Of a stretch of DNA of 64,000 nt, positions 51,940-61,198 are shown piece by piece (the stretch's first letter is position 1; each line of letters opens with the position of its first letter). The DNA comes from Enterobacter sp. R4-368 (lineage in GTDB: Bacteria > Pseudomonadota > Gammaproteobacteria > Enterobacterales > Enterobacteriaceae): contig NC_021492.1 of NCBI RefSeq assembly GCF_000410515.1, positions 1-64,000 on the forward strand, in the 5' to 3' direction. The notes below the pieces were generated by a model that was given only the letters and a program-made list of their open reading frames with translations, was not told the DNA's origin and searched no databases. A program made the translations under genes and the position numbers.

Positions 51940-54924
51940 ATGCCACGGCGACAGATACTGAGCAGTGAAGAGCAGGAACGCTTACTGGTTATACCAGATG
52001 ATGAAATTATTCTGACCCGAATGTGTTTTCTGAACGAACCGGATATTGCGCTCATTAATAAGCACCGACGGCCAGCGAATCGCCTGGGCTTTGCTGTATT
52101 ACTCTGTTATCTGCGTGGACCCGGATTTATTCCGGACAAAAGCAGTGCTCCTCACAATGGCGTTGTAACCAGGGTTGCTTCCCGACTGAAACTTCAGCCT
52201 GATTTATGGCCGGAATATGCATCCAGAGAGCAAACCCGCTGGGAACATCTGACCGAACTTTATCGCTACCTGGAAATATCCCCGTTCAGCCGGTCAATGC
52301 AAAAAGACTGTATCCGTCATCTGCACCCCGATGCCATGCGAACTGACAAAGGATTTATGCTGGCGGAAGAAATGCTCAGCTGGCTACATAACAATAATGT
52401 TATTTTCCCTTCTGTTGAAGTGATCGAACGGACGCTTGCCGAAGTCGTCACGCTCGCTAACAGATCGGTATTTTCGACACTTACCGCGCAACTGGAAAAG
52501 CAGCATAAATCAGCACTCGACAGCCTGCTCATATCAGAGGGTGAACAACCTTCCCGTCTGGCATGGCTGCTACAGCCTCCGGGTAAAATAAACGGTAAAA
52601 ATGTGCTGCAACATATCGACCGGCTTAATTCCATCGCTGCGCTGGGGTTGCCTGATGGTATTGCGCTTTCCGTTCACCAGAACAGGTTGCTTAAACTGGC
52701 GCGTGAGGGCCGGAAAATGAGCAGCAGGGACCTGGCAAAATTCACCGATGTCAGACGTTACGCTACGCTGGTTTGTATAATAATAGAGGCCAGGGCCACT
52801 CTGACTGACGAAGTGATTGATCTGCACGAGCGTATCTTGGGTAGTCTGTTCAGCAGGGCAAAACGCACGCAGGCCGAACGGCTCCAGCAAACGGGAAAGC
52901 TTATTCAGAGCAAGCTGAAGCAGTACGTTACCGTCGGGCAGGCGTTACTTAACGCCAGAGAATCCGGGGAAGATCCCTGGACTGCAATAGAAGATGTCCT
53001 TCCCTGGCAGGAATTCATCAACAGCGTGGAAGAAACGCGGTTTCTGTCCCGTAAGGGCAATTTCGACCCGCTTCACCTGATCACCGAAAAATACAGTACG
53101 CTGCGTAAATACGCCCCGCGTATGCTGTCAGCATTGCAGTTCATGGCGACACCTGCGGCGCAGACGCTCAGCGATGCGCTGGACACCATCAGGGAAATGT
53201 ACCGTAAACAACTTCGTAAAGTGCCGCTATCGGCGCCAACAGGATTTATCCCTGAAAGCTGGCGAAAACTGGTACTCACGCCTTCAGGAATCGACCGCAA
53301 GTACTACGAGTTTTGCGTAATGAATGAACTCAAGGGGGCGCTACGTTCCGGTGATATCTGGGTAAAAGGATCGCGCCGCTACAGAAATTTTGATGATTAT
53401 CTCATCCCGACTGCTGAGTTTGAGAAATCCCGCCACAATGACCAGTTACAGTTGGCCGTTCAGACCGATTGCCAGGCATATCTTCAGGCCCGTATGACGC
53501 TTCTTGCATCGCGTCTGGAAGAAGTTAACGCGATGGCGCTTGCCGGTGATTTGCCCGATGTTGATATTTCAGATAAAGGAGTAAAAATCACTCCGCTGGA
53601 GAACAGCGTCCCTTCGGGTGTTTCGCCCTTTGCCGATTTGGTTTATGGCATGCTTCCTCATCCGAAAATTACAGAGATACTGGAAGAAGTGGACAGCTGG
53701 ACGGGGTTTACGCGTCACTTCGCGCACCTCAAAAATAATAACGTCAGACCAAAAGACGGAAGACTGTTGCTGACCACCATTCTGGCCGACGGCATCAATC
53801 TGGGGCTGACAAAAATGGCGGAGTCCTGCCCGGGGGCAACAAAATCGTCACTCGAAGGTATTCAGGCATGGTACATCAGAGATGAAACTTATTCAGCGGC
53901 ACTGGCCGAGCTGGTCAACGCTCAGAAAGCGCGGCCTCTGGCCGCATTCTGGGGCGACGGGACAACATCATCGTCAGACGGGCAGAACTTTCGGGTAGGC
54001 AGTCACGGACGTTATGCCGGTCAGGTCAATCTTAAATATGGTCAGGAGCCGGGCGTGCAGATTTATACGCATATCTCAGACCAATACAGCCCGTTCTATG
54101 CCAAAGTGATCAGCCGGGTGCGCGACTCAACCCACGTGCTTGATGGCCTGCTGTACCATGAAAGCGATCTGGAAATTACCGAGCATTACACCGATACCGC
54201 AGGCTTCACTGAACATGTTTTCGCCCTGATGCACCTGCTGGGATTCGCTTTTGCGCCGAGGATCCGGGATCTTCATGACAAGCGGCTGTTTATTCATGGA
54301 AAGGCCGAACGCTATCCGGGGCTTCAGTCCGTCATATCAACAACCAGCCTGAATATCAAAGACATTGAGGCACACTGGGATGAGGTATTGCGCCTGGCAA
54401 CCTCGATTAAGCAGGGGACAGTCACCGCATCGCTGATGATGAAAAAGTTAGCCAGTTACCCAAAACAGAATGGACTTGCCAAAGCGCTGAGAGAGATTGG
54501 CCGCATTGAGCGGACACTATTTATGCTGGACTGGTTCCGTGATCCCGGTCTGCGCCGACGCGTACAGGCGGGGCTGAATAAGGGTGAGGCCCGTAATGCC
54601 CTTGCGCGAGCGGTCTTTATGCACCGTCTGGGTGAAATAAGGGATCGTGGGCTGGAGAATCAGAGTTACCGCGCCAGCGGGCTGACGTTACTGACAGCGG
54701 CGATCACGTTGTGGAACACGGTATATATAGAAAGAGCTATTGAGTCACTAAAACGAAAAGGTATCCCGATAAATGAGCAACTGGTATCTCATCTTTCTCC
54801 CCTGGGCTGGGAACATATCAATCTGAGTGGAGATTACGTCTGGCGTAATAATTTTAAGCTGGGATCCGGAAAATACCGCTCATTACGCACAGTCGACACC
54901 ACATTGTACAAAAAACAGTCTTAG
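51940..54924 (+). CDS. tnpA: Tn3-family transposase TnpA
   Basis: A 994-residue transposase, similar in length and style to Tn21/Tn5403-type enzymes (start MPRRQILSSEEQERLL, RRPANRLGFAVLLCYLRGPGF; catalytic region FWGDGTTSSSDGQNFRVGSHGR, HYTDTAGFTEHVFALMHLLGF, and the C-terminal LNKGEARNALARAVFMHRLGEIRDR, SPLGWEHINLSGDYVW). The frame is intact and the right end follows directly, so mobilisation remains possible. Confidence 0.94.
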   Translation: MPRRQILSSEEQERLLVIPDDEIILTRMCFLNEPDIALINKHRRPANRLGFAVLLCYLRGPGFIPDKSSAPHNGVVTRVASRLKLQPDLWPEYASREQTRWEHLTELYRYLEISPFSRSMQKDCIRHLHPDAMRTDKGFMLAEEMLSWLHNNNVIFPSVEVIERTLAEVVTLANRSVFSTLTAQLEKQHKSALDSLLISEGEQPSRLAWLLQPPGKINGKNVLQHIDRLNSIAALGLPDGIALSVHQNRLLKLAREGRKMSSRDLAKFTDVRRYATLVCIIIEARATLTDEVIDLHERILGSLFSRAKRTQAERLQQTGKLIQSKLKQYVTVGQALLNARESGEDPWTAIEDVLPWQEFINSVEETRFLSRKGNFDPLHLITEKYSTLRKYAPRMLSALQFMATPAAQTLSDALDTIREMYRKQLRKVPLSAPTGFIPESWRKLVLTPSGIDRKYYEFCVMNELKGALRSGDIWVKGSRRYRNFDDYLIPTAEFEKSRHNDQLQLAVQTDCQAYLQARMTLLASRLEEVNAMALAGDLPDVDISDKGVKITPLENSVPSGVSPFADLVYGMLPHPKITEILEEVDSWTGFTRHFAHLKNNNVRPKDGRLLLTTILADGINLGLTKMAESCPGATKSSLEGIQAWYIRDETYSAALAELVNAQKARPLAAFWGDGTTSSSDGQNFRVGSHGRYAGQVNLKYGQEPGVQIYTHISDQYSPFYAKVISRVRDSTHVLDGLLYHESDLEITEHYTDTAGFTEHVFALMHLLGFAFAPRIRDLHDKRLFIHGKAERYPGLQSVISTTSLNIKDIEAHWDEVLRLATSIKQGTVTASLMMKKLASYPKQNGLAKALREIGRIERTLFMLDWFRDPGLRRRVQAGLNKGEARNALARAVFMHRLGEIRDRGLENQSYRASGLTLLTAAITLWNTVYIERAIESLKRKGIPINEQLVSHLSPLGWEHINLSGDYVWRNNFKLGSGKYRSLRTVDTTLYKKQS

Positions 54925-54957
54925 CGTGGGATAATTTCCGTTTTCCAAGCGGACCCC
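54920..54957 (-). repeat. right terminal inverted repeat of Tn3-family unit
   Basis: 38 bp; read inward it starts GGGGTCCGCTTGG and ends CCCACGCTAAG. Followed by ATAGC (54958-54962), the copy of the target duplication. Confidence 0.92.
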
Positions 54958-55244
54958 ATAGCGATCAGGGCAGCCAGTACGGCAGCGACGACTGGCAGCG
55001 CTTCTGCCGGGCCAATAACCTGGCCCCGAGCATGAGCCGGCGTGGCAACTGCTGGGATAATGCGGTAGCGGAGTCGTTCTTCAGTTCGCTGAAAAAAGAA
55101 CGGATCAGAAAGCGCATCTATAAAACCCGGGATCTGGCCCGGGCCGATATCTTCGATTACATTGAAGTGTTCTACAACCGGGCCCGGCGCCACAGCCATC
55201 TCGGCGGCGTCAGTCCGGAGGACTTTGAACAGGCCTCGTCGTGA
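54958..55244 (+). pseudogene. IS3-family transposase OrfB, 3' part
   Basis: Starts with S-D-Q-G-S-Q-Y, continues through MSRRGNCWDNAVAESFF (third catalytic residue E) to a stop 35 bp before the IS end. With the 5' part it would form a full OrfB of normal length. Confidence 0.9.
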
Positions 55245-55279
55245 GGACAGAACTTGTCTACTGTCGTGGGGTCAGTCCA
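54963..55279 (+). mobile_element. IS3-family element, right part
   Basis: Continuation of 26213-27125 after the Tn3-family insertion; ends with GGGGTCAGTCCA, inverse of the left end. Confidence 0.9.
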
Positions 55280-55347
55280 GAGAAAAGTAAGGGGGGCCGC
55301 GCTACGAGCAACTGGTTGACGTATTCTAGGCCCGCTTTAAATACCAT

Positions 55348-56901
55348 TTAATTTTTTACAGATTGATTGCAATAGGGATGTGTCAGCATACAATTTTGGG
55401 AGGATCCTTTACCTCCATCACGAACCCTTTTAATATGATCATATGACAATGACTTTGCACTATCAATATACCCTCCGCAGATATTACATTTAACGCCAGC
55501 CTTTAGCGCACTGGAAATAAAAACCTGACTTTTAACATCATCATTAAAATCTATACTACCAGTAGCTCTCTCTCCTTTGAATATCCCGCCAGTCAATCCA
55601 CCGTAGGTTATGATATCCGATTCAGAAACATTTTTCTTACCAGAAAGTAAATCAGCGATTATTTTTTCAAGAATATCCATGTAGGCATATGCTCTTTTTT
55701 TGCTCATATGTTTCTGGATAATTAGTGCTATAATTTCTTTTCTTTTTATCAAAATGGATTCTAAAGCGCCTCTTATTGACGTGAAATTTTTAAAAAACGT
55801 TTTATTGTTATTTTGTATATTTTTTGATATTAAAAATGCCGTGCCTAAAAACATAGGACTGGAATGCCTTCCACTTGGTCCGTAAAAATAAACAGCAGGA
55901 TGTAAACCCAAACTACCTTTGTCATTACCTGTGATTCTGTTCGCTAAGTTAATGGCTTTCTTTAGGCATTTAAGCGTTTCTTTACCATCGTTATCATCGT
56001 GGATGGCTAACTTACTATCAAACCCATAAGTTGCTGCGGTAATAAAATCGATAAGTAACTGTATTGCGACACGTACACCTCGGGAACCACCTAAGGGAAG
56101 TTCAAGCGTCTTTATTGGCGCTTTTACATCCGGGTCGAAAATAATTGAGTTTAATCTTTGTGCCTCTTCCTCAATGGCTTTCGCTACAAGCGGCTCAAAT
56201 TTAGACCAATACTTATGCCCGTGACCGGCACGGATAACTGCCCGGGCGGCTATGGCTGTCGGCTTATGTCTATTTTTTAACAGGAACTCCTCAACTTCGT
56301 CTAAAGGTGTGCCTTTCATGTTTATATTAAAAAAAGATCCTTCTGCTTTATCAGCATCACCATTTACCCACTGAATAGTTAGCGCTTGCGTCAGGATTTT
56401 TGAAAGCCTTCTATTTTCTTCAGCACTTATTTTGCCTTGTAATCCTGATATTTTTTCTCTGATATCACGCCATGAACCAACTTTGGCATTAACTAAATCT
56501 CTGGTTTTAGTTGCCGCAGCCATCTGTTCTTTCGAGATTTTATAATTAAAGAACTTCTGAGATATATCACCGTCACCATAATCATCTAATACCCATGCCC
56601 TCAATGCACTCAATCGATGACCACCATCAATTACAAAAATGAAAGAACCTTTCCATAAAATAACTGAAGGAATCAAATCTCCTGTTGTATAACTTTCCAG
56701 AAGGGAAGCTACCTGCTGAGGAGACCAGTGATTGGTTTCTCGTTGAAAATCTGGTTTTTTAATAATATTCGCATAAAGGTCAAAATCTTTTACAGAAAAG
56801 CTTCTAATCGAGTCTGACGAAAACCCCTCGTCCGATTCAGTTGCAAAATCTTCTCTTAGAATCATAGCATCTAGATTTACTAAATTTGATTTACTCGCCA
56901 T
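55348..56901 (-). CDS. DUF262-HNH single-chain nuclease, possible defence protein
   Basis: A 517-residue protein. The N-terminal domain looks like DUF262/ParB-like NTPase-nuclease (KPDFQRETNHWSPQQVASLLESY at about 47-70, then FVIDGGHRLSALRAW near 86-100; the DGGHR corresponds to the DGQQR motif). The C-terminal 50 residues are an HNH nuclease (CNICGGYIDS, SYDHIKRVRDGG, NCMLTHPYCNQ). GmrSD-type enzymes that cut modified phage DNA combine DUF262 and an HNH-type domain, so a similar defence role is plausible. AT-rich, unlike neighbours. Confidence 0.72.
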   Translation of the reverse strand: MASKSNLVNLDAMILREDFATESDEGFSSDSIRSFSVKDFDLYANIIKKPDFQRETNHWSPQQVASLLESYTTGDLIPSVILWKGSFIFVIDGGHRLSALRAWVLDDYGDGDISQKFFNYKISKEQMAAATKTRDLVNAKVGSWRDIREKISGLQGKISAEENRRLSKILTQALTIQWVNGDADKAEGSFFNINMKGTPLDEVEEFLLKNRHKPTAIAARAVIRAGHGHKYWSKFEPLVAKAIEEEAQRLNSIIFDPDVKAPIKTLELPLGGSRGVRVAIQLLIDFITAATYGFDSKLAIHDDNDGKETLKCLKKAINLANRITGNDKGSLGLHPAVYFYGPSGRHSSPMFLGTAFLISKNIQNNNKTFFKNFTSIRGALESILIKRKEIIALIIQKHMSKKRAYAYMDILEKIIADLLSGKKNVSESDIITYGGLTGGIFKGERATGSIDFNDDVKSQVFISSALKAGVKCNICGGYIDSAKSLSYDHIKRVRDGGKGSSQNCMLTHPYCNQSVKN

Positions 56902-57181
56902 TCCAGCTCTCCATTCAAATTTAATCTTAGTGAACTTTTTATATGCCTAATACATCATTAACAGTTTGCTTATGGCATTTTTGATGATTTATCCATTGAT
57001 TGGAAGAGATAATGTTAAAAAGATGAAAAAAATTAATAATACGCTACTTAAAAGCCTAAGTAGCTTGATGCTGTAGTGAAGCGCCTGGAGCAGGCAGTGC
57101 TGCGCATCGTGCTCCTGCCCATCAGGGGCTCCGTTTGGAAAACGGAGCCCCTGTAATTGAGAGGAATAAAACATGCATGGC
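56902..57181. other. structured intergenic region between two nuclease genes
   Basis: Holds a strong hairpin (AGGGGCTCCGTTT / AAACGGAGCCCCT, 57112-57140) and a second possible stem (GGAGCAGGCA with TGCTCCTGCC). On the minus strand an open frame at 56989-57174 would encode 61 residues with a hydrophobic C-terminal half (LLSSVLLIFFIFLTLSL). It could be a small RNA or a small toxin-like peptide gene; no T-run indicates a terminator. Confidence 0.4.
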
Positions 57182-58693
57182 TTATCCCCTCAAATTTCCT
57201 GAGCTATCGTGCTCACCTAATACTTGTATAAGTGGGGATAATACCATCTTACCCACAACATAAAGTCCGGGTCCTTTGCCCATGAGTTCAGCAATCCGTT
57301 CTTCATTTAATACGCCTGCGGCGCTGTCCTGTTCCATTTGAGTTAATAATGCCGCATGAGCCAATGATAAAAATGCTTCAGCAAGAGGCGTTAACCCGCT
57401 TGCTGAATGAACGTCGGAGGCAATCATCTGATCCAGGAGCGGGGCAATACTCTCTTGACCATCATTTACCATTTTTGTCTTTAACCCCCCAATGACGGAA
57501 ATTACAAGACGCCAGATAGCTTGTTTTTGTCGGGAGAGCACTTCATCTATTAAATTTCGGGCTTCAAATTTCGACATAGTTGAGCATCGAGCAAGATCTG
57601 CGTTTATAGAACGTGAAAGCTTACGAAGTTGGTGTTCTTCAAGACGTTGAAAAAGGTTATCGAACAATAGCTTCTGTTTACCGGATGAAATCGCCTCCTC
57701 CAGCTTTTCGGTCGGATTATCAGGCACAAATACGCGCCCTGACGCGGAATAAACTATACTTTTTACGCAGTCATGAGGTGTATGCTCTGCGAGTGGATTA
57801 ATATCGAAACTCACTTCTTGTGTTAAGGAACCTTTAGGTGCTGTGCCAAAGCACACAGAAAACATCAAAACAGAAAAAAGTGATACCCGGCCATAAATTT
57901 GGCCATCTGTACTATCAACACCGACAGTGACTCTGTGGCCAAATTCGAAGTGATTAGGCCGGTCATCTGCAGTCGGGGTAAAGTCCCACCAAACTGGTTC
58001 TTTTCCTTCAAATGCCTTCAGTGCCGCGTCAAGATCATGACGTGCCTGAATCAGCTTTTCACTCTCGTTTGGCTGTGGCTCTCCGCCACCAAGAGTCGCT
58101 ATCCTCGCGATAGCTTGTGTATAGTGGATAAAGTCAGAAAGGGATTTTGTTCGTGCAATATCTGGAAACTCCTGAGCAAAATATGTCTGCGCAATATATG
58201 CAATCGCCCCCAAACCACATGCCCCACCAAAAGACCTGTGATGGGAGAGTTCATCAATGATGTAGGGAATCTCGGTTGGCCTGGATAAGGGTTGAAATTG
58301 ACATCCACTGGCCTCCTGCTCAGTGATGTATCTTTTAGCCGATTGCCTGTCTGGAAATACCATCAGGGTCTCTTCGTATTCCCCTGCATGTCTCCTCGAA
58401 ATTATTCTTGGCTCTGTGAATCTTACATCTTCAGACGTGAAGGATACTGTCTCTCCTGTGAGACTATGAACGGCATATGCAGCTTTGGGCCGTTTTGAGT
58501 GATCTGGCTTGACACCAAGATACGCATTTATAAAATCAAGTTGTCCGGCAATCTCGCTGACCAGATCAGAATAGCTGTTGTCATGGCTGCTACAATATAT
58601 TCCTCTGTTAACTCTTCTGCCTCCAAGGGCGGCAGGAAAAACATGCTCTCCTGAACCAGCAGCTTTACCACATATAATGCATGTTTTTAACAT
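57182..58693 (-). CDS. HNH_5-type endonuclease-like protein
   Basis: A 503-residue protein. N-terminal HNH_5-like zinc module: CIICGKAAGSGEHVFPAALGGRRVNRGIYCSSHDNSYSDL (residues 4-44), with CxxC, EHVFP and CxxH positions. The long remainder is mixed alpha/beta of unknown fold (e.g. VWWDFTPTADDRPNHFEFGHRVTVGVDSTDGQIYGRVSLF). ATG 58693 has AGGAGGA upstream; the open frame upstream is not part. It lies on the same strand as the DUF262-HNH gene, 280 bp ahead of it. A defence function is inferred. Confidence 0.7.
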   Translation of the reverse strand: MLKTCIICGKAAGSGEHVFPAALGGRRVNRGIYCSSHDNSYSDLVSEIAGQLDFINAYLGVKPDHSKRPKAAYAVHSLTGETVSFTSEDVRFTEPRIISRRHAGEYEETLMVFPDRQSAKRYITEQEASGCQFQPLSRPTEIPYIIDELSHHRSFGGACGLGAIAYIAQTYFAQEFPDIARTKSLSDFIHYTQAIARIATLGGGEPQPNESEKLIQARHDLDAALKAFEGKEPVWWDFTPTADDRPNHFEFGHRVTVGVDSTDGQIYGRVSLFSVLMFSVCFGTAPKGSLTQEVSFDINPLAEHTPHDCVKSIVYSASGRVFVPDNPTEKLEEAISSGKQKLLFDNLFQRLEEHQLRKLSRSINADLARCSTMSKFEARNLIDEVLSRQKQAIWRLVISVIGGLKTKMVNDGQESIAPLLDQMIASDVHSASGLTPLAEAFLSLAHAALLTQMEQDSAAGVLNEERIAELMGKGPGLYVVGKMVLSPLIQVLGEHDSSGNLRG

Positions 58694-59045
58694 TGTTCCT
58701 CCTGATAGGTTCTGGCTCTGCATGTCAGTAAAAAAGATCCAACGATACGGATTAAAAATATTGAGAAAGACGTTAGTCACAAAGTATGGAAAAGTGCTCA
58801 ATAAATTTATTCCGACCAGGCTGATTAAAAATAATTATACTGGTAGTAACCCGTAAGGTGCTTATTACATTGTTCCCGAGAAGATTTCTATCATACTTAA
58901 ATAACATATAAAGAGAAAATGCTTTTACTTTCCTCTATCGTTTGAGTTTTCTCGGATTTATTAACAATAAGGAAAAAGTCAAAAACAGCATATCGAATTA
59001 TACTGTTAAACGGTATCTAACTCAGGACAGGGTAAAGGTGTCATT
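58694..59045. other. 352-bp divergent promoter region
   Basis: AT-rich gap between the divergent HNH_5 gene and the SRAP gene. Only AACAG / CTGTT repeat near 58983-59007 is noticeable; it does not fit a CTGT-N8-ACAG LexA site. The SRAP gene has GGTAAAGG upstream of its ATG. Confidence 0.4.
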
Positions 59046-59726
59046 ATGTGTGGCCGTTTTGCGCAGTACAGCAGCAGGGATGACTACCTGCAGGCGCTGG
59101 AAATCAGTGGGGAGACTGTTCCATATGATCCTCAACCTCTGGAACGCTACAACGTGGCGCCGGGCACCCGTGTTCTTATACTGAGTGAACGCGACGGGAA
59201 CTGTGCGCTTGATCCGGTTATTTGGGGCTACATTCCGGAATGGTGGACAAAAGCCCCGATGATAAATGCCCGCAGTGAAACCGCCGCTACCGGAAAAATG
59301 TTCAGCAAGCTCTGGCGCACCGGTCGCGCTATTGTTCCTGCAGACGGCTGGTTTGAATGGAAAAAATCCGGCTCCCGCAAACAGCCGTTTTTCATCTACC
59401 GTTCAGACGGACGCCCTTTGTTTATGGCCGCGATTGGACACGCGCCCTTTGATACTGACCACGGGCAGGAAGGTTTTGTTATTGTGACGGCCTCAAGTAA
59501 TCAGGGCTTGATTGATATTCATGACCGTCGGCCGCTGGTATTTGATACTGAGTCCGCCCTCAGATGGATAAATGAAAAAACCAGCCCGGAAGAAGCAGCA
59601 GATCTTGCCGAAAAACATGCGCTACCGGAAAGCGATTTCAGCTGGCATCCGGTTTCCGCTAAAGTTGGTAGCCCTCATAACCAAGGCAACGAAATTATAA
59701 ATAAAATTGATGAACCACTGGCCTGA
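59046..59726 (+). CDS. SOS response-associated peptidase (SRAP/YedK/HMCES)
   Basis: A 226-residue SRAP protein. Catalytic Cys2 is immediately after Met (MCGRFAQ). NARSETAATGKMF, VPADGWFEWKKSG with the conserved Glu, and the C-terminal DIHDRRPLVFD/H-x-R region are present. It forms a thiazolidine crosslink with abasic sites in single-stranded DNA, protecting it. Plasmid copies fit protection of single strands during transfer or replication. Confidence 0.92.
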   Translation: MCGRFAQYSSRDDYLQALEISGETVPYDPQPLERYNVAPGTRVLILSERDGNCALDPVIWGYIPEWWTKAPMINARSETAATGKMFSKLWRTGRAIVPADGWFEWKKSGSRKQPFFIYRSDGRPLFMAAIGHAPFDTDHGQEGFVIVTASSNQGLIDIHDRRPLVFDTESALRWINEKTSPEEAADLAEKHALPESDFSWHPVSAKVGSPHNQGNEIINKIDEPLA

Positions 59727-59901
59727 AATACAGTTTATTTGCTGATTATTTTATTGCCGAATTTTTTAATTTTGATAGCTGTTCTGCCAGGTAAATATAT
59801 TTATTTGGGTGTGAAATCAGTTTAAAATTATCTATGCGGGCGCTAAACTTTTTAAGTTAAATGCCGAATAATAATATTATTAACTCAGATATTATTAGCG
59901 C

Positions 59902-60106
59902 ATGAACAGTTTCTTTCTTTTCAGCACCGCACTGTCAGATAAAGATAAAAATTCTGCCATGTTAATTATCCGGGATAAAACAGAATCCGTGGCGAGAAAG
60001 ATTTTGCAGAAAGCCGGCGTCAGTGTGCCGCCTTACAGCGGCCGGATTTTCTGGCAGTGGACGCAGGATTATATTTTACGGGCGTGCCGGACTGAAAAGG
60101 ACATAA
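59902..60106 (+). CDS. possible small protein upstream of traX (uncertain)
   Basis: An ATG-started frame begins at 59902 and gives MNSFFLFSTALSDKDKNSAM and then GRIFWQWTQDYILRACR over 68 codons. It does not stop there but continues open through traX in another frame to 61104, which is expected chance openness of GC-rich DNA. The 5' part may be a remnant of a gene fused to non-coding frame. No family seen. Confidence 0.3.
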
Positions 60107-60889
60107 ATGACACAGTTTCTCAGCGTAACAATGAACGGACTGACGTCCAGAATACACCACTGGCTGGCCATCAGTCCGGGTGCGGCCGACCGGCTCAAAC
60201 TGACGGCGCTGGCTGCCATGCTGGCGGACCATATCAATACTCTTCTACTGACGCCGGCGCGACCGGAGCTCTATGCGCTGGGGAGAATGGCGTTTCCGCT
60301 GTTCGTCCTGATATGGGCACGCAATGTGATGCTCCGGCCGGAGCGCCTGCAGTTAAGGGCAAACCGGATGTGGCTCTGGGCTGTGGTCACCCAGCCTGCA
60401 TTCAGTCTGGCGTTCCGGGGGCACGACCCGTGGTACGCCCTGAACATTCTGTTCGTCTTCGCCAGCGTCACGCAGCTGCTTGCCTGGCATCACCGGTACC
60501 GTCTGGCTGGCATGGCGGGCGGCGTGTTATTGCTTGTCCTGATGGCGTGTCCACTGTCTGTCGCAAGCTACGGCGTGCCGGGGCTGGTTCTGGCCCTGTC
60601 GCTGGCCATCTTCCTGCACAACTCCTCATTCCGGCAGCGCCAGACGGCCGGAGCCGCCGCCTTCATTGCGCTGCTTGCACTGAACAGTCAGCATTTACAG
60701 GAGATACCGGTTACGGTGGTTGTGCTGGCTATTCTTCCCACCGTTCTGCTGCCGGCAGCGGCAGTCTGTGCCGCCACCTCACTGGCTGCAGGAAGGGAAA
60801 ACCGGTTTATGCCGGCGTCATTCTTTTATCTGGCCTATGTCGGCCATCTGCTGGTCATCGGGCTGGTCAGGCTGCCGGGGCTGGGTTGA
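60107..60889 (+). CDS. traX: TraX pilin acetyltransferase
   Basis: A 260-residue membrane protein with about eight helices, like F TraX, which acetylates the N-terminus of pilin. LKLTALAAMLADHINTLLL, ALGRMAFPLFVLIWARNV and SFFYLAYVGHLLVIGLVRL match the TraX pattern. RBS AAGGAC precedes the ATG. It is the only tra gene in the window; finO and other tra genes are absent, so this is a leftover of an IncF transfer region. Confidence 0.9.
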   Translation: MTQFLSVTMNGLTSRIHHWLAISPGAADRLKLTALAAMLADHINTLLLTPARPELYALGRMAFPLFVLIWARNVMLRPERLQLRANRMWLWAVVTQPAFSLAFRGHDPWYALNILFVFASVTQLLAWHHRYRLAGMAGGVLLLVLMACPLSVASYGVPGLVLALSLAIFLHNSSFRQRQTAGAAAFIALLALNSQHLQEIPVTVVVLAILPTVLLPAAAVCAATSLAAGRENRFMPASFFYLAYVGHLLVIGLVRLPGLG

Positions 60890-60900
60890 GCGGCGGTGGT

Positions 60901-61077
60901 TTATTTCCTCGATGCCAGCCAGATAATGGCTACGGCAAATACGGCGGTAACACCCCAGGCATAGTCCGGCCAGTATTTTCCACCCAGTGCGGCAACACTC
61001 ACGATGAGTACGGCACAAATAACAATGCTGGCAAGAAGACGAAGCTGCCAGCGCAGCCACCGGGCAGGGAAACTCAT
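60901..61077 (-). CDS. small two-helix membrane protein (58 aa)
   Basis: Starts MSFPARWLRWQLRLLASIVI; helices at about residues 12-30 and 41-56 with a short polar loop. GGAG upstream of ATG. Convergent with traX, 11 bp from its stop. Resembles small YaiY/DUF2754-like inner membrane proteins in size, but not assigned. Confidence 0.55.
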   Translation of the reverse strand: MSFPARWLRWQLRLLASIVICAVLIVSVAALGGKYWPDYAWGVTAVFAVAIIWLASRK

Positions 61078-61198
61078 AAAACAATCTCCAAAATGACATT
61101 CTGAATTAAGTCATCAGGGAACACTGAAAGTTCCATAATGAGTGAGTTTCAGTGCATAGCGTATATTCAGATGTTATCGGGTATCTGTCACACCTGAA

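Larger units (their letters stand above)
27126..54957. mobile_element. 27.8-kb unit bounded by Tn3-family inverted repeats
   Basis: The left 38-bp repeat (27126-27163) and the right one (54920-54957) match at 32 of 38 positions, and both share GGTCCGC and TGGAAAACGGAAA. They are flanked by a perfect 5-bp direct repeat, ATAGC, the target duplication size of Tn3-family transposition, and removal restores the interrupted IS transposase. The right end carries a full tnpA and a truncated tnpR. The interior is a mosaic: type VI secretion cargo, a second IS3 element, a toxin-antitoxin pair, a truncated resD and an IS26-bounded segment. IS26 activity probably enlarged an originally smaller transposon. 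Confidence 0.88.

Noticed and set aside
58983..59020. LexA box upstream of the SRAP gene
   Set aside because: AACAG and CTGTT are present but the spacing and order do not give CTGT-N8-ACAG.
60107..61104. Long frame continuing from 59902 through traX
   Set aside because: TraX is clearly coded in the other frame; the overlap is chance. Only the part before 60107 is kept, at low confidence.
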